From Spisula solida (Eukaryota > Mollusca > Bivalvia > Venerida > Mactridae): a stretch of 64,000 nt of DNA. The stretch is from contig OX365955.1 of the NCBI GenBank assembly GCA_947247005.1, positions 44,185,822 through 44,249,821 on the forward strand, written 5' to 3'. Under the pieces are notes generated by a model, which searched no databases, was not told the DNA's origin, and saw only the letters and a list, made by a program, of their open reading frames with translations. Below, piece by piece: positions 11,261 through 23,820 of the stretch. The translations under genes were made by a program, and so were the position numbers. Each line of letters starts with the position of its first letter. Positions within the stretch are counted from its first letter, which is position 1.

Positions 11261-12730
11261 TTGAGTCGTTGATCAGTTCACAGGATCGTATATGTTTAGA
11301 GCTTTTAGCACTATAGAGGGAAATTCACATGAATATCGCTTGTCTTGAAAAAGACTTCCAGACACATCAAGCAATTTTATGATCATGCAGATAATAATAT
11401 TATTATTATTAAATGCATGCATGTTCAAACAAATGAGATATTGTAAAGAGCGTTTAGCACTTAGCAAGAATCAATTAACGATACCAAATGGCACAATATA
11501 TTATTTTATTATACCTCACGTGACCTCACAATGTATTTTCCCCATAGACCTTCCGTGTGATATTATGTTCGATCACTATGTGATATTATTTTCGATCACT
11601 ACTAGTAAAAGCGAGGCTTGGCTATTTATAGAAATTTGTACTATTCGAGTTCGGAAAACACCCTGCTAGAGAGTATCCGTATGCTATTAATATTTGCGTA
11701 TATTTCTCATACTATTTTTGATAACAACTAGACTTAGGACAGACAAGACACATAAAAATTTGCTCTGACATAAATTCAACTTTTCTATCAAAATAATAGG
11801 AATTAATAGTTGAATTTTATATAGTATTATTTGAAATTTTATTTAGATTCTTACTGTGATCAAGGATTAACGGTAAAATCAGTGTTATTTGGAATTATTT
11901 AACTTCAAATCTTAAATATATTTTGACATTAATATTATTAAAGAGCAATGCTTTGGAAAACACAACACGTGTCGAGATCTAGTGACAATTGGATTATACC
12001 CTTCAGCGATTCGTTAAAACATAAGTAACTTGTAAAATTGTGTCAAAACTTGGATACATACCCTAAAGGCATCAACTTGATCGTCTTTCCCTGACAGTTG
12101 AAATCTAATTGAGTGTTTGTATTGACATTAAAGCATCAAATTGGACAATGGCCACAGAGAATAATACAAACCTGTGTAACAGATAGGCCACTCTTGATGA
12201 TCATATCGATCACAAAGGAATTTGCAAAATTCGGGACAGGCAAACAAGTCACAATATAACAGTAATAATCTACCAAGACACAGACCATGATGCATTCTTG
12301 AACTTTTAAAGAACCAACATGATTTCACTGAAACAAAGAACATAAAAGGAATTACAACAACTCTCTTTGTGCATGACTGACCAAAACGTTGTTGTAACAG
12401 TTTTCTATACAAAAACAATACTGATATAAGGTTCTGGTTGTAGATACTGGCTTACATCAGAATTTGATTCATTAGTAGATCCTCTAACAACGGGACCGAT
12501 GGAGACATGTTTTTCACAAGGAAATCCTGAACTCAGTGTGAGCCACAGCGAAAATCATCAGAGCAACGAATCATTGTAGACCAATACAGAGGGCATGAAA
12601 TCCTGCGGTAATGACACCAATAACCGCGGTACTCCTAAATTTGATATCATATCTCATGCGAAAATCTAAATCAAAAAAGCTTTTGAGCTAAAGATCCTTA
12701 TTAACTGGAAAGAAACTTAATTCAACACCT
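11261..12730. other. noncoding, nothing recognised
   Basis: AT-rich DNA. A minus-strand frame at 12128-12418 has no recognisable domain and no clear exon borders. Confidence 0.4.
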
Positions 12731-13676
12731 TTGACCTTCACCTCACCGGCAAAAACAGACTCATCCTTGACTCTCACACATGATAAAGTACGTGTGATTA
12801 TTTCTGATGCAAATATGACATATCTACTTAATACTCAACAAAGCACTTCGGTGTCTGATCTCACTGAGTCATTGACTGCCACCCCCCCCCTGCAGTACCG
12901 AGGAAACACACCTGAAGAAACCAATTCCTAGAGATATTTCTTATGATGAATCCAACAAATCCATATTGATATATGAAGAAGGACACCAAACAACTTCTAA
13001 TGAAAAATTAATAATTGATCTGCAAAACCAAAATTATGAACTTACAAAAGACCACAATCAACTTCGGGAGGAAAATAGGACACTTCAAAAACAAAATGCA
13101 AAACAGACTAAATATATAACTAAGCTAACAGAAGCTGCTGGGAAAATGCAGATTGCTCTTACAAACACCCAGACAAAAGTGCGTGAGCAAGCAAAACAGA
13201 TTACGTCGCTCACAACTAAAATACAGTCATCGGAGCAAAGAGTACTGATAAAGTGGAGGCTGCACTTTAGGACTCTACAGAGTGGATTAGAAACCGTAAG
13301 ACAGAAAGTGACATGTTCTGCTTTAACCACTGAATTACAAGAACTGAGAAATAAGGTGGACTCAAGCAAGGAGGAGATTACCTTCTTACAAGAAAAGGAA
13401 GCACAGCAAATGTCGGAAGCTCTAACTCCGAACAACACATCTCAAATGACTTCTCCATCTTCGAAATCAAAAAGACAAAGAGCGGACACCCCCATACCAG
13501 CAGCAAGTCAACAGAGCACAGCCCATAAAGAATATGTATTTGGTGATTCAGTCACTAGAGCCTTAGAGCCCCAACGACTATCTGGTCAACAGTTCAACGT
13601 AAAAATAAAATCTCAAACTGGCGCTACAGTCAATGATATAACAATGTACCTGAAATCCCTCAAGGATAAAAACTCC
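12731..13676 (+). pseudogene. coiled-coil + SGNH-hydrolase-like ORF, 5' part (split by a LINE)
   Basis: From about 12966 the frame encodes a long Gln/Lys/Glu-rich coiled coil (LQNQNYELTKDHNQLREEN and on) and then EYVFGDSVTRALEP, the first block of an SGNH/GDSL-type fold (GDS motif). The 5' piece at 12731-12930 sits in another frame; the switch falls at a run of ten C bases near 12881-12890, the classic place for a slippage indel, and reading across it continues sensibly. The frame is cut after K-D-K-N-S where a LINE begins. The downstream half is at 22315-22719. Such coiled-coil/esterase proteins occur in many copies in molluscs and esterase domains are carried by CR1 ORF1 and by some DIRS/Ngaro elements, so a mobile origin is likely but unproven. 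Confidence 0.7.
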
Positions 13677-14055
13677 TTTTTTTCTCATTCTTTATTACTT
13701 TAAATACATTCATGCATAATCATATATATAACAATTTTGACAAAAATGTACACAAAGTGATTTTAAGATTTTCTTTCTCACACACTCGTTCTCTTTCACA
13801 CTCTCATTCATGCCAGACAATCATACACAGTTACGTTCTATACAAATACTTACATTTAACTATTATCATTAAAAAAACACAAAAACACAAAAAAACAACA
13901 ACAATACATTTACAGACAGTACAAAATAACACATACTCATATTCATAACTAAGATATTTAAAAATAGGAAACAGAGAGTTTTTTTTTATTTATTTCTTGT
14001 TTTTGTTTATCTTTGCATTAATGTTTATTTGTTGTACCATAATGACAGTTTACGA

Positions 14056-15988
14056 TTATGTAATTGAAAATGTGTTCCATTTGTGACAGTAGGACTCATA
14101 TGTGTTATTATTTAGTGCAATTTCAGCCTCAATTTTTAATTTACATGAAAGATAATTTTTAAATACTGAGAACCTTGGAATAATCTTCCTGCACCTCATT
14201 CTGTAAATAAAATTTCTCATTAATATCAGTAGATAGTTTATTTGCTTTGTGTATACTTTTAGCTCAGTATTTCCTAGTATGGCATCTAATTTGTTTACTC
14301 GAAAAGTTATTGATTTTGAATATAGATAATTATTGAATTGATTCCATAGATGTTGAACAACATGGCATTCCCAGAATAAATGTTCTATGGATTCTATATG
14401 ACAATTACAGAAATCACACAAGTTAGAGTCAACAATTTTGCATGTATAAAGATGTTTATTTGTAGGAATTATTCTTGTATTTATCTTAAACTGGAAATCC
14501 TGAAGAGTTATATCTCCAGTACTTTGCCTAGGTAGCATGTATAGTTTTTTCCAGTTCAGTTAAACCTCATTTTGAAATTTTTCGTTCCATTTTACTTCAC
14601 TTTTTGGTGTTGTTCCTTTTTCTATTTGTAGACAATATAAGAATTTATTCACGTGCATTGTCTTTTTTATATGGATTAAAAGTAATTCTTTTTGTCTATT
14701 TGTGTTATCTTTATAGTTTTCTGTCTTATGGGCATTTTTGAACTTATTTGGTATACAATGCACTAGTGCCATATATTTGAATAGATCTACATTCGGAATT
14801 CCATACAGATATTGTAAATGGTTAAATTTATAGAACGTTCTATTGCGATAATCATATATATGTTCTAAGTATTTAATTCCCTTATCATGCCAGTTCTTAT
14901 AAAAAACTGTTTTAGAATCAATTTTCAAATTTGAGTTGTTCCATAGAATTTCTTTACCTATACATTTTGTTGTTTTGTTATCATTTTCTTTGAATTTAGA
15001 ATTGACAATACACCATGCATTAAGTACATCATTCAAAAACTTTGAATTTGGAATGTGGATATCTTTTGTCTCTATATGACATTCAAAAATCAGTTCATTT
15101 CCAAATTGTTTTAGTTTATTGTCAAAGAAAATCTTCCATTTACCTATATTTTTTTCATTGACATATCTTTTGACCCAATTGCATTTAATTGCTTGAATGA
15201 AAGATTCTATGTTAGTTAATTTCAAACCCCCATTTTCATATGCTTGATAAAGTTGGAGTCTTTTAATTTTGTCAGGCTTGCCGTTCCAAAGAAAACTAAA
15301 CATAGCTTTATTGATTCCTTCAATAACTGTTTTTGGTGGATTTGGTAATACTGTAAGAGGATAAATAAGTTTAGGTAAAGCAAACGTTTTTATTACAGTT
15401 ATTTTGCCCATGAGGGTTAATTTTCTGTGTTGCCACTGTTTTAGACATGCATGGAACTCTTTTATCTTAGGTTCTAAGTTGATTTCGATATTTAGCTTTA
15501 TGTTTGTAGTAAATATCATTCCAAGTGTTTTTGCACGTTCTGAAGTCCATATAAATTGTTTGTTTTCACAATATGTTATAGTTGTTTTGTTTAGAGTTCC
15601 TACTCTAAGAACTGTTGATTTAGATATGTTGAGGTTTAGTCCAGATATTGAACTAAATTCGCTTAACGTTTTTACTAGTGATTCAAAAGATTCTTTTGTG
15701 CCGTCTAACATAAAGGTTGCGTCGTCTGCAAAATATGTTTGTTTTATTTCTTCTTCATTAATAGAGATTCCAGATATATTTTGGTTTAGTTTGATATAAT
15801 TTGAGAGTATTTCTAAGCATACAATAAAAATAGAGGTAGACAATGGACAACATTGTCTTACTCCTTTTTGAATCTGAAATGACTCTGATAGATGTCCATT
15901 GTTTATTATCAAACTTGAGATATCTGTATAAAATAATTTTATCCAACTGATAAAATCACTGCCAAAATTAAAACGATCTAGACATTTA
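14056..15988 (-). pseudogene. LINE ORF2, 3' half (RT palm to C-terminal zinc knuckle)
   Basis: This is the C-terminal half of the reverse transcriptase used for target-primed reverse transcription. Visible are GVRQCCPLS (usually GVRQGCPLS), the catalytic YFADD box in TYFADDATFML, then the thumb-like LTLMGKITVIKTFALPKLIYP typical of L1/Tx1, and near the end a knuckle CDFC-(8)-HLFWEC. An in-frame TAA at 14560-14562 interrupts it with open frame on both sides; the Gly to Cys change in the RT block is another likely defect. The frame joins the upstream half at 20177 once the foldback insertion is removed. It is inactive as it stands. Confidence 0.85.
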
Positions 15989-17364
15989 TATTATAGTCCG
16001 GCCCCAAACACAATATACCTTGCATTGGAGTATAAAGTTTTTTTCTTTGCTGATTTCAGTAGACAAGACCTTCCGAATGGAATTTCTGACGGGTGACATT
16101 GTGTCACCCTTGAGCATTTTGAGAAAATTGGGGTAAAAGTTCCAAAATATAAACGAAACTGCGAATTTTAGGAATCGGTGAACTACATTGTTATTTATAA
16201 TCATATTTTATAATAAATCACATTTATATGTAGGTATTAAGTTGCAGTTGAAGACTGCAATATTTTAGTGCCGTGCCTTTATGCAAAAGGAGGTATTTTT
16301 GGGGTAAAACGTTAAAAAGTGCGTGAAAAAGTGCGAATTTTCGGAATCGATGGACTATAACGTCATAAGCCATTATATTTGGTAAATAATCGCCGAGATA
16401 GTTTAATAGTGACTTGCGGTGACAATATTAAACACCTTACGCTAGGCTTTTGTACAAAATGTGGAATTTTGCGGGTAAACACTATAGAATATAACGGAAA
16501 GTGCGAATTTTCGGAACTGATAGACTTCAATGTCATGGGTCATTTTGTTTGGTAATTACAATTATTGTAATTACTATAATATGATCTATAGTAATGTGTT
16601 ATTAATGATAACAATCATCTTAAGTCATGGTATGGTACAAAATATATAATTTTAGGATAGAACATTTGTCACGAAAAGTATGATTTTTGGGAATATGTTT
16701 ACTTCGCTGTTATAATTAATTGAACTTGATAGAAAATCACGGTGAGAGGTACATATCATAATGCAGTTCAAGTTATCTATCATCTAATGCAATGCTTTAA
16801 GCTAAATGCGATGTATTGTGGTAAAACATCACTAAAATTATATGAAAATTTTTGATCTACGGACAAATCAGATTTTATTACATAAAGCCAATGCCGGCCT
16901 TATTATTATTATGTCCACCATTATTGAACATACGAGGTACCCATTAGAACCGAATTCATGCATCACAAGTCATGCCCTATCGAGTACTCACCACCACTGA
17001 GTACAAGCTTGCTTAGGCCAAGTAGGGTATTAAAACCAACAGTGGGTCCACCATTCAATGTGCTATAAGTACAAAAAATCTAAGACCTACTGAGCACTGA
17101 CCACCATTTAATAAATCCATGCCAGAAAAAATGTAAACCTATACATAGCCATATAAAATACTCGCCACCACCAGCCATTCCTCATCTAATTGGGTACATG
17201 TCACTGCTGCTTATGGTATTGGATACCTTCAATTTCCTGGCACAGCACGCAATTCGTTACTCTTTGTGGTACCTGGCTCAGCAATTTCTGGCCATATACG
17301 TACGTAACCCAACCCTGCATGACAGTCACCCCTAGCGCTATCGATATATACTGCTGTGTACAGT

Positions 17365-17545
17365 CACTTCTCGATAGCCTAGTGGTAGAGCGTTCGCTTC
17401 AATTGCGGGATGTCCCAGGCTCAATAACAGTCATACCAAAGACGATATAAAATGCTACCATGGAGTAAATCCCTTGCATATATAGAATATTAGCATAAAT
17501 GGGACGCTGGTTTCTCTCTCATACTACTGTAGCGATGAATAACAT
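17365..17545 (+). repeat. tRNA-derived SINE fragment (plus orientation)
   Basis: It contains GATAGCCTAGTGGTAGAGCG, a good pol III A box in a tRNA-like head, followed by a decayed B-box region 'ggatgtcccaggctcaata' and the tail phrase 'ataccaaagacgatataaaatg'. The B box lacks the usual GGTTCGAATCC, so this copy is degenerate. It lies in the core of the foldback element. Confidence 0.6.
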
Positions 17546-18049
17546 CAAGAATTAGTCACCAAGCGTGACTAATTAATATGAGTTGAAAGAACTTGTTTCA
17601 CAATCTACCTAACATAAACTACATTTGTATATAGTGTCAATTCCTGGAGCCCACATGCCACCTGACAGGCACATGCCTTCTGTGGTACCTAGCACTGCTC
17701 TATTAGATACCAAATGCTTTCAGACACAGTCATTCATGTCTTTATATGATACCCACCACTGCTTGGGTCTGCCATTTATTGGTCTACGGGGTATTAACAC
17801 ATCCTTTCCCAGCTCCAAAGGTTAGCATAGCAATTTATTACCTAAAAGGGTTACCTAATACTGTTGGAAGCATGGTAATGTTTATTCCTGAATTTATAAG
17901 GAATATACATTACCTGTCAAGCCATCCCTGGTTGAATATTGCCTGACAGAGTCATTCCTGACTTCATTAGATACACAATACTACTTGACGCAGCCATTTG
18001 TAAGTCTATATGGTATCAAATAGTACATTTGACATTTACGTTACCGAGT

Positions 18050-18352
18050 TTTGGAGGGCCACTTTCAGAAATTCAGCCGTTTAGCCACCCTTTGACATTC
18101 ATTCGGCTACCTAAAGATACCTGCGTTCCAGTCGCCCTGTGGAGACTAGTTCTCCTCTGGTATGTGCTCCGCCAAAATCGAGATACGGCGTCCAGAAATA
18201 TCGGACATGCACATCATCACAAGAAGGAATTTCAATTCACACCTTCGTCGAGTGGGCATTGTGGGTTATTCTTGCTCAGAGAAATTAAGAAATGTTGGGA
18301 TCGAACCCGGGACCTCTCGATCCCAAAGCGTGCGCCCTACCTCTAGGATATT
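18050..18352 (-). repeat. tRNA-derived SINE, family 1, copy a
   Basis: Read on the minus strand the head is CTAGAGGTAGGGCGCACGC, then a B box GGGTTCGATCCC, then a body with 'tttctctgagcaagaataac'. The same arrangement recurs at 26820-27034 and 40590-40938, all in the same orientation. It is a SINE and not a tRNA gene because the cloverleaf stems are incomplete and the body extends some 250 bp. Confidence 0.7.
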
Positions 18353-20176
18353 CCTTGCTTAATTCGGACAAATACATGACCTAAAACAGTCATTTCCTGG
18401 TTTAATTGGTACCCAACACAGTTTGCAACTGATCTTTGTTGCTCTGTGGGGTACTAATTATATAACATACACTTGATTAACTTCATAGGGTACCACTGAC
18501 TGTCATTGATATGTATGACCCACTGACCAGAAACGTATAGATTATAGGCCAAGGTCATTTATAGAGTGGTTTGTCTGGTCGAGTGTCAGTAATATGATCG
18601 TATGGATTAGTAACCTTGTACTTGCTACAGCCATTCCTTGATCTGTTTGGGATGTTCTGACTCTACCTGGCACAGTTCGCCTTGTTTTGTGATGTCTAAA
18701 ACTGTCATTCCAGACTTTATATGAAATTAAACACTGCATAGAATAGCCATACCATGCTATATATGATACCTAGCACAGCTGTGAACAGGTATTCTGGTTC
18801 TATGATGGTGACAAAACACTGCCTGGTATACCAGTACAGTCATTCCTAGCGGGATAGGATATCAACTACTGCGCCTGACGCTGCTGTTGATTTAATTACT
18901 GCATGGGGTACTCAGCACTATGGAGAAGTCATTACTGGCTCTATTAAAATCAGTATTTGTCTTGCACAGCATCATCTCCTAGTTTATGTGGGATAACACA
19001 TACTAGTTCTGTTGGGCGTTGCTAGTAATATTCTATGATGTAACTTACACACAGCTAGAATAGTCATTTCTATGACCCGGGATACATATCATATAAATAT
19101 CTAAGGGCAATAAAGTCTACGGATTCCAAAAATCACTTTTTTCGTTTATATTTTAAAACATTTTATCCAAATATATCATATTTATCTCAATAACATTGCA
19201 CATAGGTTTGATATCTTAAACTCTACATGTTAACAAGTACATGGATTTATGATGAAATAAAACGATAAAAGACTGTGTAGTCTACCACCTCGAAAAATTT
19301 GCCCTTTTTCTTTATATTTTGAAGTTACAATGTATACCCTAAATTATCACACTTGCACAATAGCCAAACTTAGGACGTTTGGTATCAAAACTGTTAGGTT
19401 ATTAACACCATTCATATTGATTAATCACAGAGAAAAGATACAGGAAATTGTTCCTGGTTTACCTATTCTAAAAAATGCAGTTTTCCTCCATACATGTACT
19501 ATTTAATGTTTTACGCCAGAAATACCTCATTTCGTACCATAGCTTAGCTTAAGATGCTTGATATCTTAATGGCAAGACACTTTAAAATAACCACAGCGAT
19601 TATTTACAAAATATAATGTCCAGTGACGTTAAATTTCATCGATTCCGAAAATTCGCCTTTTTAAATGCACTTTTTAACGTTTTACCCTCAAAATACCACA
19701 ATTTGTACGATAGCCTAGCTTAAGGTTTTTAATATCTTCATCGCAAGTCACTATAAAAGTATCACAGCGATTATTTACCAAATATAATTGCTAATGACGT
19801 TACAGTCCACCGATTCCGAAAATTCGCACTTTTCCATGTGCTTTTTAACGTTTTACCCCATAAATTACTCCTTTGCCATAAATGCACGGCACTAAAATTT
19901 TGCAGTCTTTAACTGCAACTTAATACCTACATATAAATGTGATTTATTATTAAATATGATTATAAATAACAATGTAGTTCAACGATTCCAAAAATTCGCA
20001 GTTTCGTTTATATTTTGGAACTTTTACCCCAATTTTCTCAAAATGCTCAAGGGTGACACAATGTCACCCGTCAGAAATTCCATTCGGAAGGTCTTGTCTA
20101 CTGAAATCAGCAAAGAAAAAAACTTTATACTCCAATGCAAGGTTCGGTCAAATTTCGGGGATTTCGGGCCGGACTA

Positions 20177-22008
20177 TTAAGCATAAATTCATGATTTAAT
20201 GAATCAAAAGCTTTTTCGAAATCTGCAAAAAATAACAGACCAGGTTTTTGATGGTCTTGTAAATATTCAATTACTTCAAAAATTGTCCGAACATTTTCCC
20301 CAATATACCTCTCCTTCATGAAGCCAGTTTGATCATTACTAATTATTGATGGCAATACTTTTGTTATTCGGTTTGCAATGGATTTTGTAGCTATTTTATA
20401 ATCTAAATTGAGCAAACTTATTGGTCTCCAATTTGAAATGTCATTTAAATCCTTTCCTGGTTTGGGGATCAATGTAATAACGCCTTGTTTTTGAAGCTGG
20501 GTTAGTGAACCATTATCAAAAGAGTAATTTAAGGAATTGACAAGAAAAGTTTTTATATCATTCCAGAATATTTTATAAAACTCTACAGTTAAACCATCTG
20601 AGCCAGGGCTTTTATTGTTTTGCATTTCTTTTAAGGCTAATCCACATTCATACTCGGTTAACTTCCCTTCACATGTTTGTCTTTCTGTTTCGTTTAGTGT
20701 ATTTAATGGCTTATTAAGAAATTCGTTAAGTGAGTTGTTATTAATTGGGGACTTTTTATATATTTTTGAGTAATAGTTTACTTCTGCATTGAGGATTTCT
20801 GTTTTGCCTTTTATTTCTTTTCCATTGATAGTTAATTTATGTATAGCTTTTTTCTCAGCCCTATGCTTTTCTAAATTGGCAAAATATTTTGTATTCTTTT
20901 CATTTTGTTCAATATGTATTGCTCTTGACCTTAAAATTTGACCGTCTATTTTTTTGTCATATATACTCTCTAATTTCTGTTTTTTATCTATTATGCTTTC
21001 TGTAATTCCATCAATGTCTGTTGGTTCATTAATAAGCTTTGTTTCTAGATTTTTTATTTCAATTAGAAGATCATGTTCTTCCATTTTTGTTATCTTATTT
21101 TTATAAGTTGCATATTTTATTGTTTCATTTCGGACGGTACCCTTAATAAGTTCCCATAAAATATCGGGTGTGCAGTCTTCGTTCACTCTTGAAGTAAATT
21201 TTATTTCATCTTTTATTTTTTCTTGATACTCCTGCTCTAATAATAATGAATTATTTATCTTAAAATAGCCCGGACCTTTTTCGATTTGTATTATTTCTAA
21301 GGATAATTGTATTAGTGAATGGTCAGTCTTAAAGGCAGTCTTAATTGTAGATTGTTTTACTATATTTGCTAAACTGTCAGAAATAAGGAAGTAATCTAGT
21401 CTACAATGTACATGGGGCTTAGAATTTGAATGCCAAGTATACTTTTTGCTATCAGGATGTTTAGTCCTCCATATGTCAGTAACGTTACAGTTGTTTATTA
21501 TATCTAAAATTTTCTGTCTACATTTTTTATGTGTGTCTGACTTCCCATTTCTTTTATCTAATTGATAGTTCAAAACTGTATTAAAATCGCCACCGATTAT
21601 GAAATATTTATCATCATTTTTTAATAAAAAGGATTCTAGTTTTAAGAAGAGTAATTCATCATCCTTATTTGGACCATATATATTTATTAAGGTTACACTT
21701 TTGCCATTTATTTCTGTATCTACAACTATCAATCTACCTTTCACAATTTCTTGTATGTTCGAAAGCTGTATATTACTATTTGGATGAATTAATATTGCTA
21801 CACCTTCACTATTGGTTCTTGTTCCACTGAAGAAAGATACACCACCCCATTCTGATTTCCCTTTTTCCATGAAATTATTTGGTAAGTGGGTTTCTTGTAA
21901 AAAGCATATTTGATTGTTCATATTTTTTAACCATCCGAAAACTTGCAGACGCTTTTTAATGTTACCTAAACCTCTAACATTTAAAGAAGATATTACTGTC
22001 GATTCCAT
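20177..22008 (-). pseudogene. LINE ORF2, 5' half (APE endonuclease and RT fingers)
   Basis: Starts at ATG 22008. Residues 1-240 form an apurinic-type endonuclease: N10 in SSLNVRGLG, E39 in LQETHL, GGDFN at 139-143, RLDYFLIS at 203-210 and TDH at 228-230, the expected catalytic set. The RT follows: GSDGLTVEFYK, LIPKPGKD, NWRPISLLNLDYKIATK, QTGFMKERYIGENVR and the first catalytic block FADFEKAFDSLN. It breaks off after E-F-M-L at the foldback element (20176) and resumes as K-C-L-D at 15988. The style (LDKRNGK, DIWRTKHPDSKKYTWHS) is of the Tx1/L1 group. This half contains no stop or frameshift, so the LINE insertion is fairly young. Confidence 0.9.
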
Positions 22009-22314
22009 AGTGTCAGTTTGGATTTCAGTTGTTCACTGTCATATGTTTTGAAAATGTATAATAAACATTTAAAGCTGTAATAAAAATGAGTTACTCTTTG
22101 TTTCATTGTTATATGGTTTTTGTTTTTAACAAACAAACAAAATCACAATCATAAGTGTTTACAAGGATTATCAAAAATGAGATTTTGAAAATCTAAATGT
22201 TAATATTTACATTTATATGAAGATCATCAATTTACATAAAACAACTAATGAGTGTCTTGTAACACTTGCAATTTACATGTTACACTGACTTTAACATATA
22301 AAATGAACAACTCC

Positions 22315-22719
22315 TAATAAGTATCTGATTTTGACATGTTTGTAATACATGCAGGGATCAATAACATTTTCAATGCTGACAAATCCATCGAAATTATTGA
22401 GGACTTCAAAACTTTCACAACGGAGCTACATAATCTCAACGAAAATGCAACAATATTGATTTCATCAATACTACCGAAACAGTATGACAAACTTTCAATC
22501 GATGTGATCAAGGAAACACATATACTGTTATCAAAACTATGTGCTGAAAATCACCATGTATTCATTGATAGTACTACCAACTTGATGACCAATGGCCATG
22601 TGGACAAATCATTATACAGAGATGAGGTACACCTGAATAATAAAGGCAGTTCATTGTTTGCCAGAAACATCAACTCATCCATCATAACCAGTGATCTACA
22701 CATGATTCCATTGTTCTAA
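22315..22719 (+). pseudogene. SGNH-hydrolase-like ORF, 3' part
   Basis: Encodes SDFDMFVIHAGINNIFN then coil-like residues, ILISSILP, and near the end YRDEVHLNNKGSSLFARNI. 'H-A-G-I-N-N' is the Gly/Asn block and 'D..HLN..G' the catalytic Asp/His block of SGNH hydrolases, so this completes the fold begun at 13520-13676. Directly after the LINE's target duplication two TAA codons sit in this frame (22315-22320), so even the empty site would be broken unless they arose later. A repeat that also occurs at 30468 begins about 50 bp after its stop, consistent with it being part of a mobile element. Confidence 0.7.
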
Positions 22720-22767
22720 TTTTGCGAGCGCACACAACGCTTCCCCTCCCCATAGTTTCGATTATGC

Positions 22768-23337
22768 AAAGAGGTTTAATGGCCCTGTCAAATAATTTGA
22801 ATTTCTGCCTTAGTCGTTAGCATAAGTCTCTGCCTCTGTGTTATCATTAATATTGAACGCTCTGTCTTAGTCGTTATCATTCGAAAAACAGAACTGCCTA
22901 TTTCGTTAGCATTTTTCTGTACCTTGTTCAATTTAAACCTCTGTTTCTGCACAGAAAATGTACATTTCCCAAAACGGAAACGACAGATATATTGAGGAAG
23001 GATTGTAGGTTGTATGCAAGGTTTTAGAATTGTTCCAAACCACGAATCAAAGTCGTCGAGAATTCAATGTCAAAGGCGATAGTTTCGACATTATTGTAAT
23101 CATCGAAGACTTTAAAACTGTTTTCTCGAAAAATATGGCATTTGTAGCTCATAAATTGTGTATACAAATTGTTCATTACCGCTTCAGCGATATTAGTAAG
23201 TAATCACTCTCAAAAGCAACGCAAAATACAAATATAATAACAAATACTTACCCTACTCAATTAGCGCAAAACGCGTGTGACTCTGCCTTCCACAAACAGA
23301 ACAGCGTAACACGCAACGGGTTGTACGGTGTGAGAAC
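22768..23337. repeat. dispersed repeat pair, copy 1 (direct, with 30468-31019)
   Basis: Begins 'atggccctgtc', has internal short repeats of 'tctgcctctgt-cgttatcat', the phrase 'gacagatatattgaggaagg', and ends 'cgggttgtacggtgtga'. The second copy at 30468-31019 keeps the same order with many substitutions. No coding content. It could be a terminal region of the element carrying the esterase-like ORF. Confidence 0.75.
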
Positions 23338-23820
23338 GGCCAATTTAAATGGTCGGATTATACAGCCTGTAATAAAACATAACTTATCTATATCTGGACC
23401 CTTAAGCAATAATACTTTTCTGTGCAGTTATGTCATTTCTTACATAGATGGATTTGTTTTATAACAAATTGAATTTAAATTTGAAGTGTGATGTTAATTT
23501 AAACAATATATATTTATTAATAATTTCCTTCATAACTAACTGAAATAATTGTTATAATTTTTAACCGGAGATGTTAAATCCACGAAATATAACTCTTAAT
23601 AACTATTTTTTTAACTTGGATCCATATATCTTTCCGGATTTATAGTGTCAGTTTTATTATTTGCTATGCCTCGTCTATATAACATCATCGTATAATAAAA
23701 CAGAATCTTACTGTCAATTCAGAATTATAAGAAAATAGAAACTATTAATACTGGACTACAATTTGAAACTAATACAAGTATAGTAGAGATCATGTTTGTA
23801 AAAAGGGTTATTCATATGCA

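Larger units (their letters stand above)
15989..20176. mobile_element. 4.19 kb foldback element with long, repeat-built inverted arms
   Basis: The outer ends are inverted copies: TAGTCCGGCCC near 15995 and GGGCCGGACTA ending 20176, and about 200 bp at each end match in inverse (15991-16200 against 19960-20176). Each arm continues with several diverged, roughly 170 bp units that share 'gcgaattttcggaatc' and 'taacgtcata..ttggtaaataatc' (left arm to about 16860; right arm, inverted, about 19100-19955). The core (about 16900-19080) is a degenerate roughly 50 bp repeat with the theme 'cagtcattcctg..tatggtacc..acactgc', plus two tRNA-SINE pieces. The target is TA or TTA. No transposase is seen. Apparent mirror-image peptides at the two ends are only the inverted repeat. 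Confidence 0.85.
13677..22308 (-). mobile_element. Tx1/L1-like LINE inserted in the esterase ORF
   Basis: The element lies on the minus strand: its poly-A tail appears as poly-T at 13677-13683 right next to AACTCC, and AACTCC occurs again at 22309-22314 at the other end, giving a 6-7 bp target duplication. It carries a complete ORF2 start with an endonuclease but no ORF1, so it is 5'-truncated. The interval includes a 4.19 kb younger insertion (15989-20176); the LINE itself is about 4.4 kb. 13684-14055 is its 3' untranslated part and 22009-22308 the sequence before ORF2. Confidence 0.85.

Noticed and set aside
12128..12418. 96-codon Cys-containing minus-strand frame
   Set aside because: No family resemblance or splice context.
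20125..20176. Last 17 residues of the LINE frame
   Set aside because: They come from the foldback insertion, not from the LINE.
15986..20180. Two similar peptides at the ends of the foldback element suggesting a conserved small protein
   Set aside because: They are the two arms of one inverted repeat read in mirror image.
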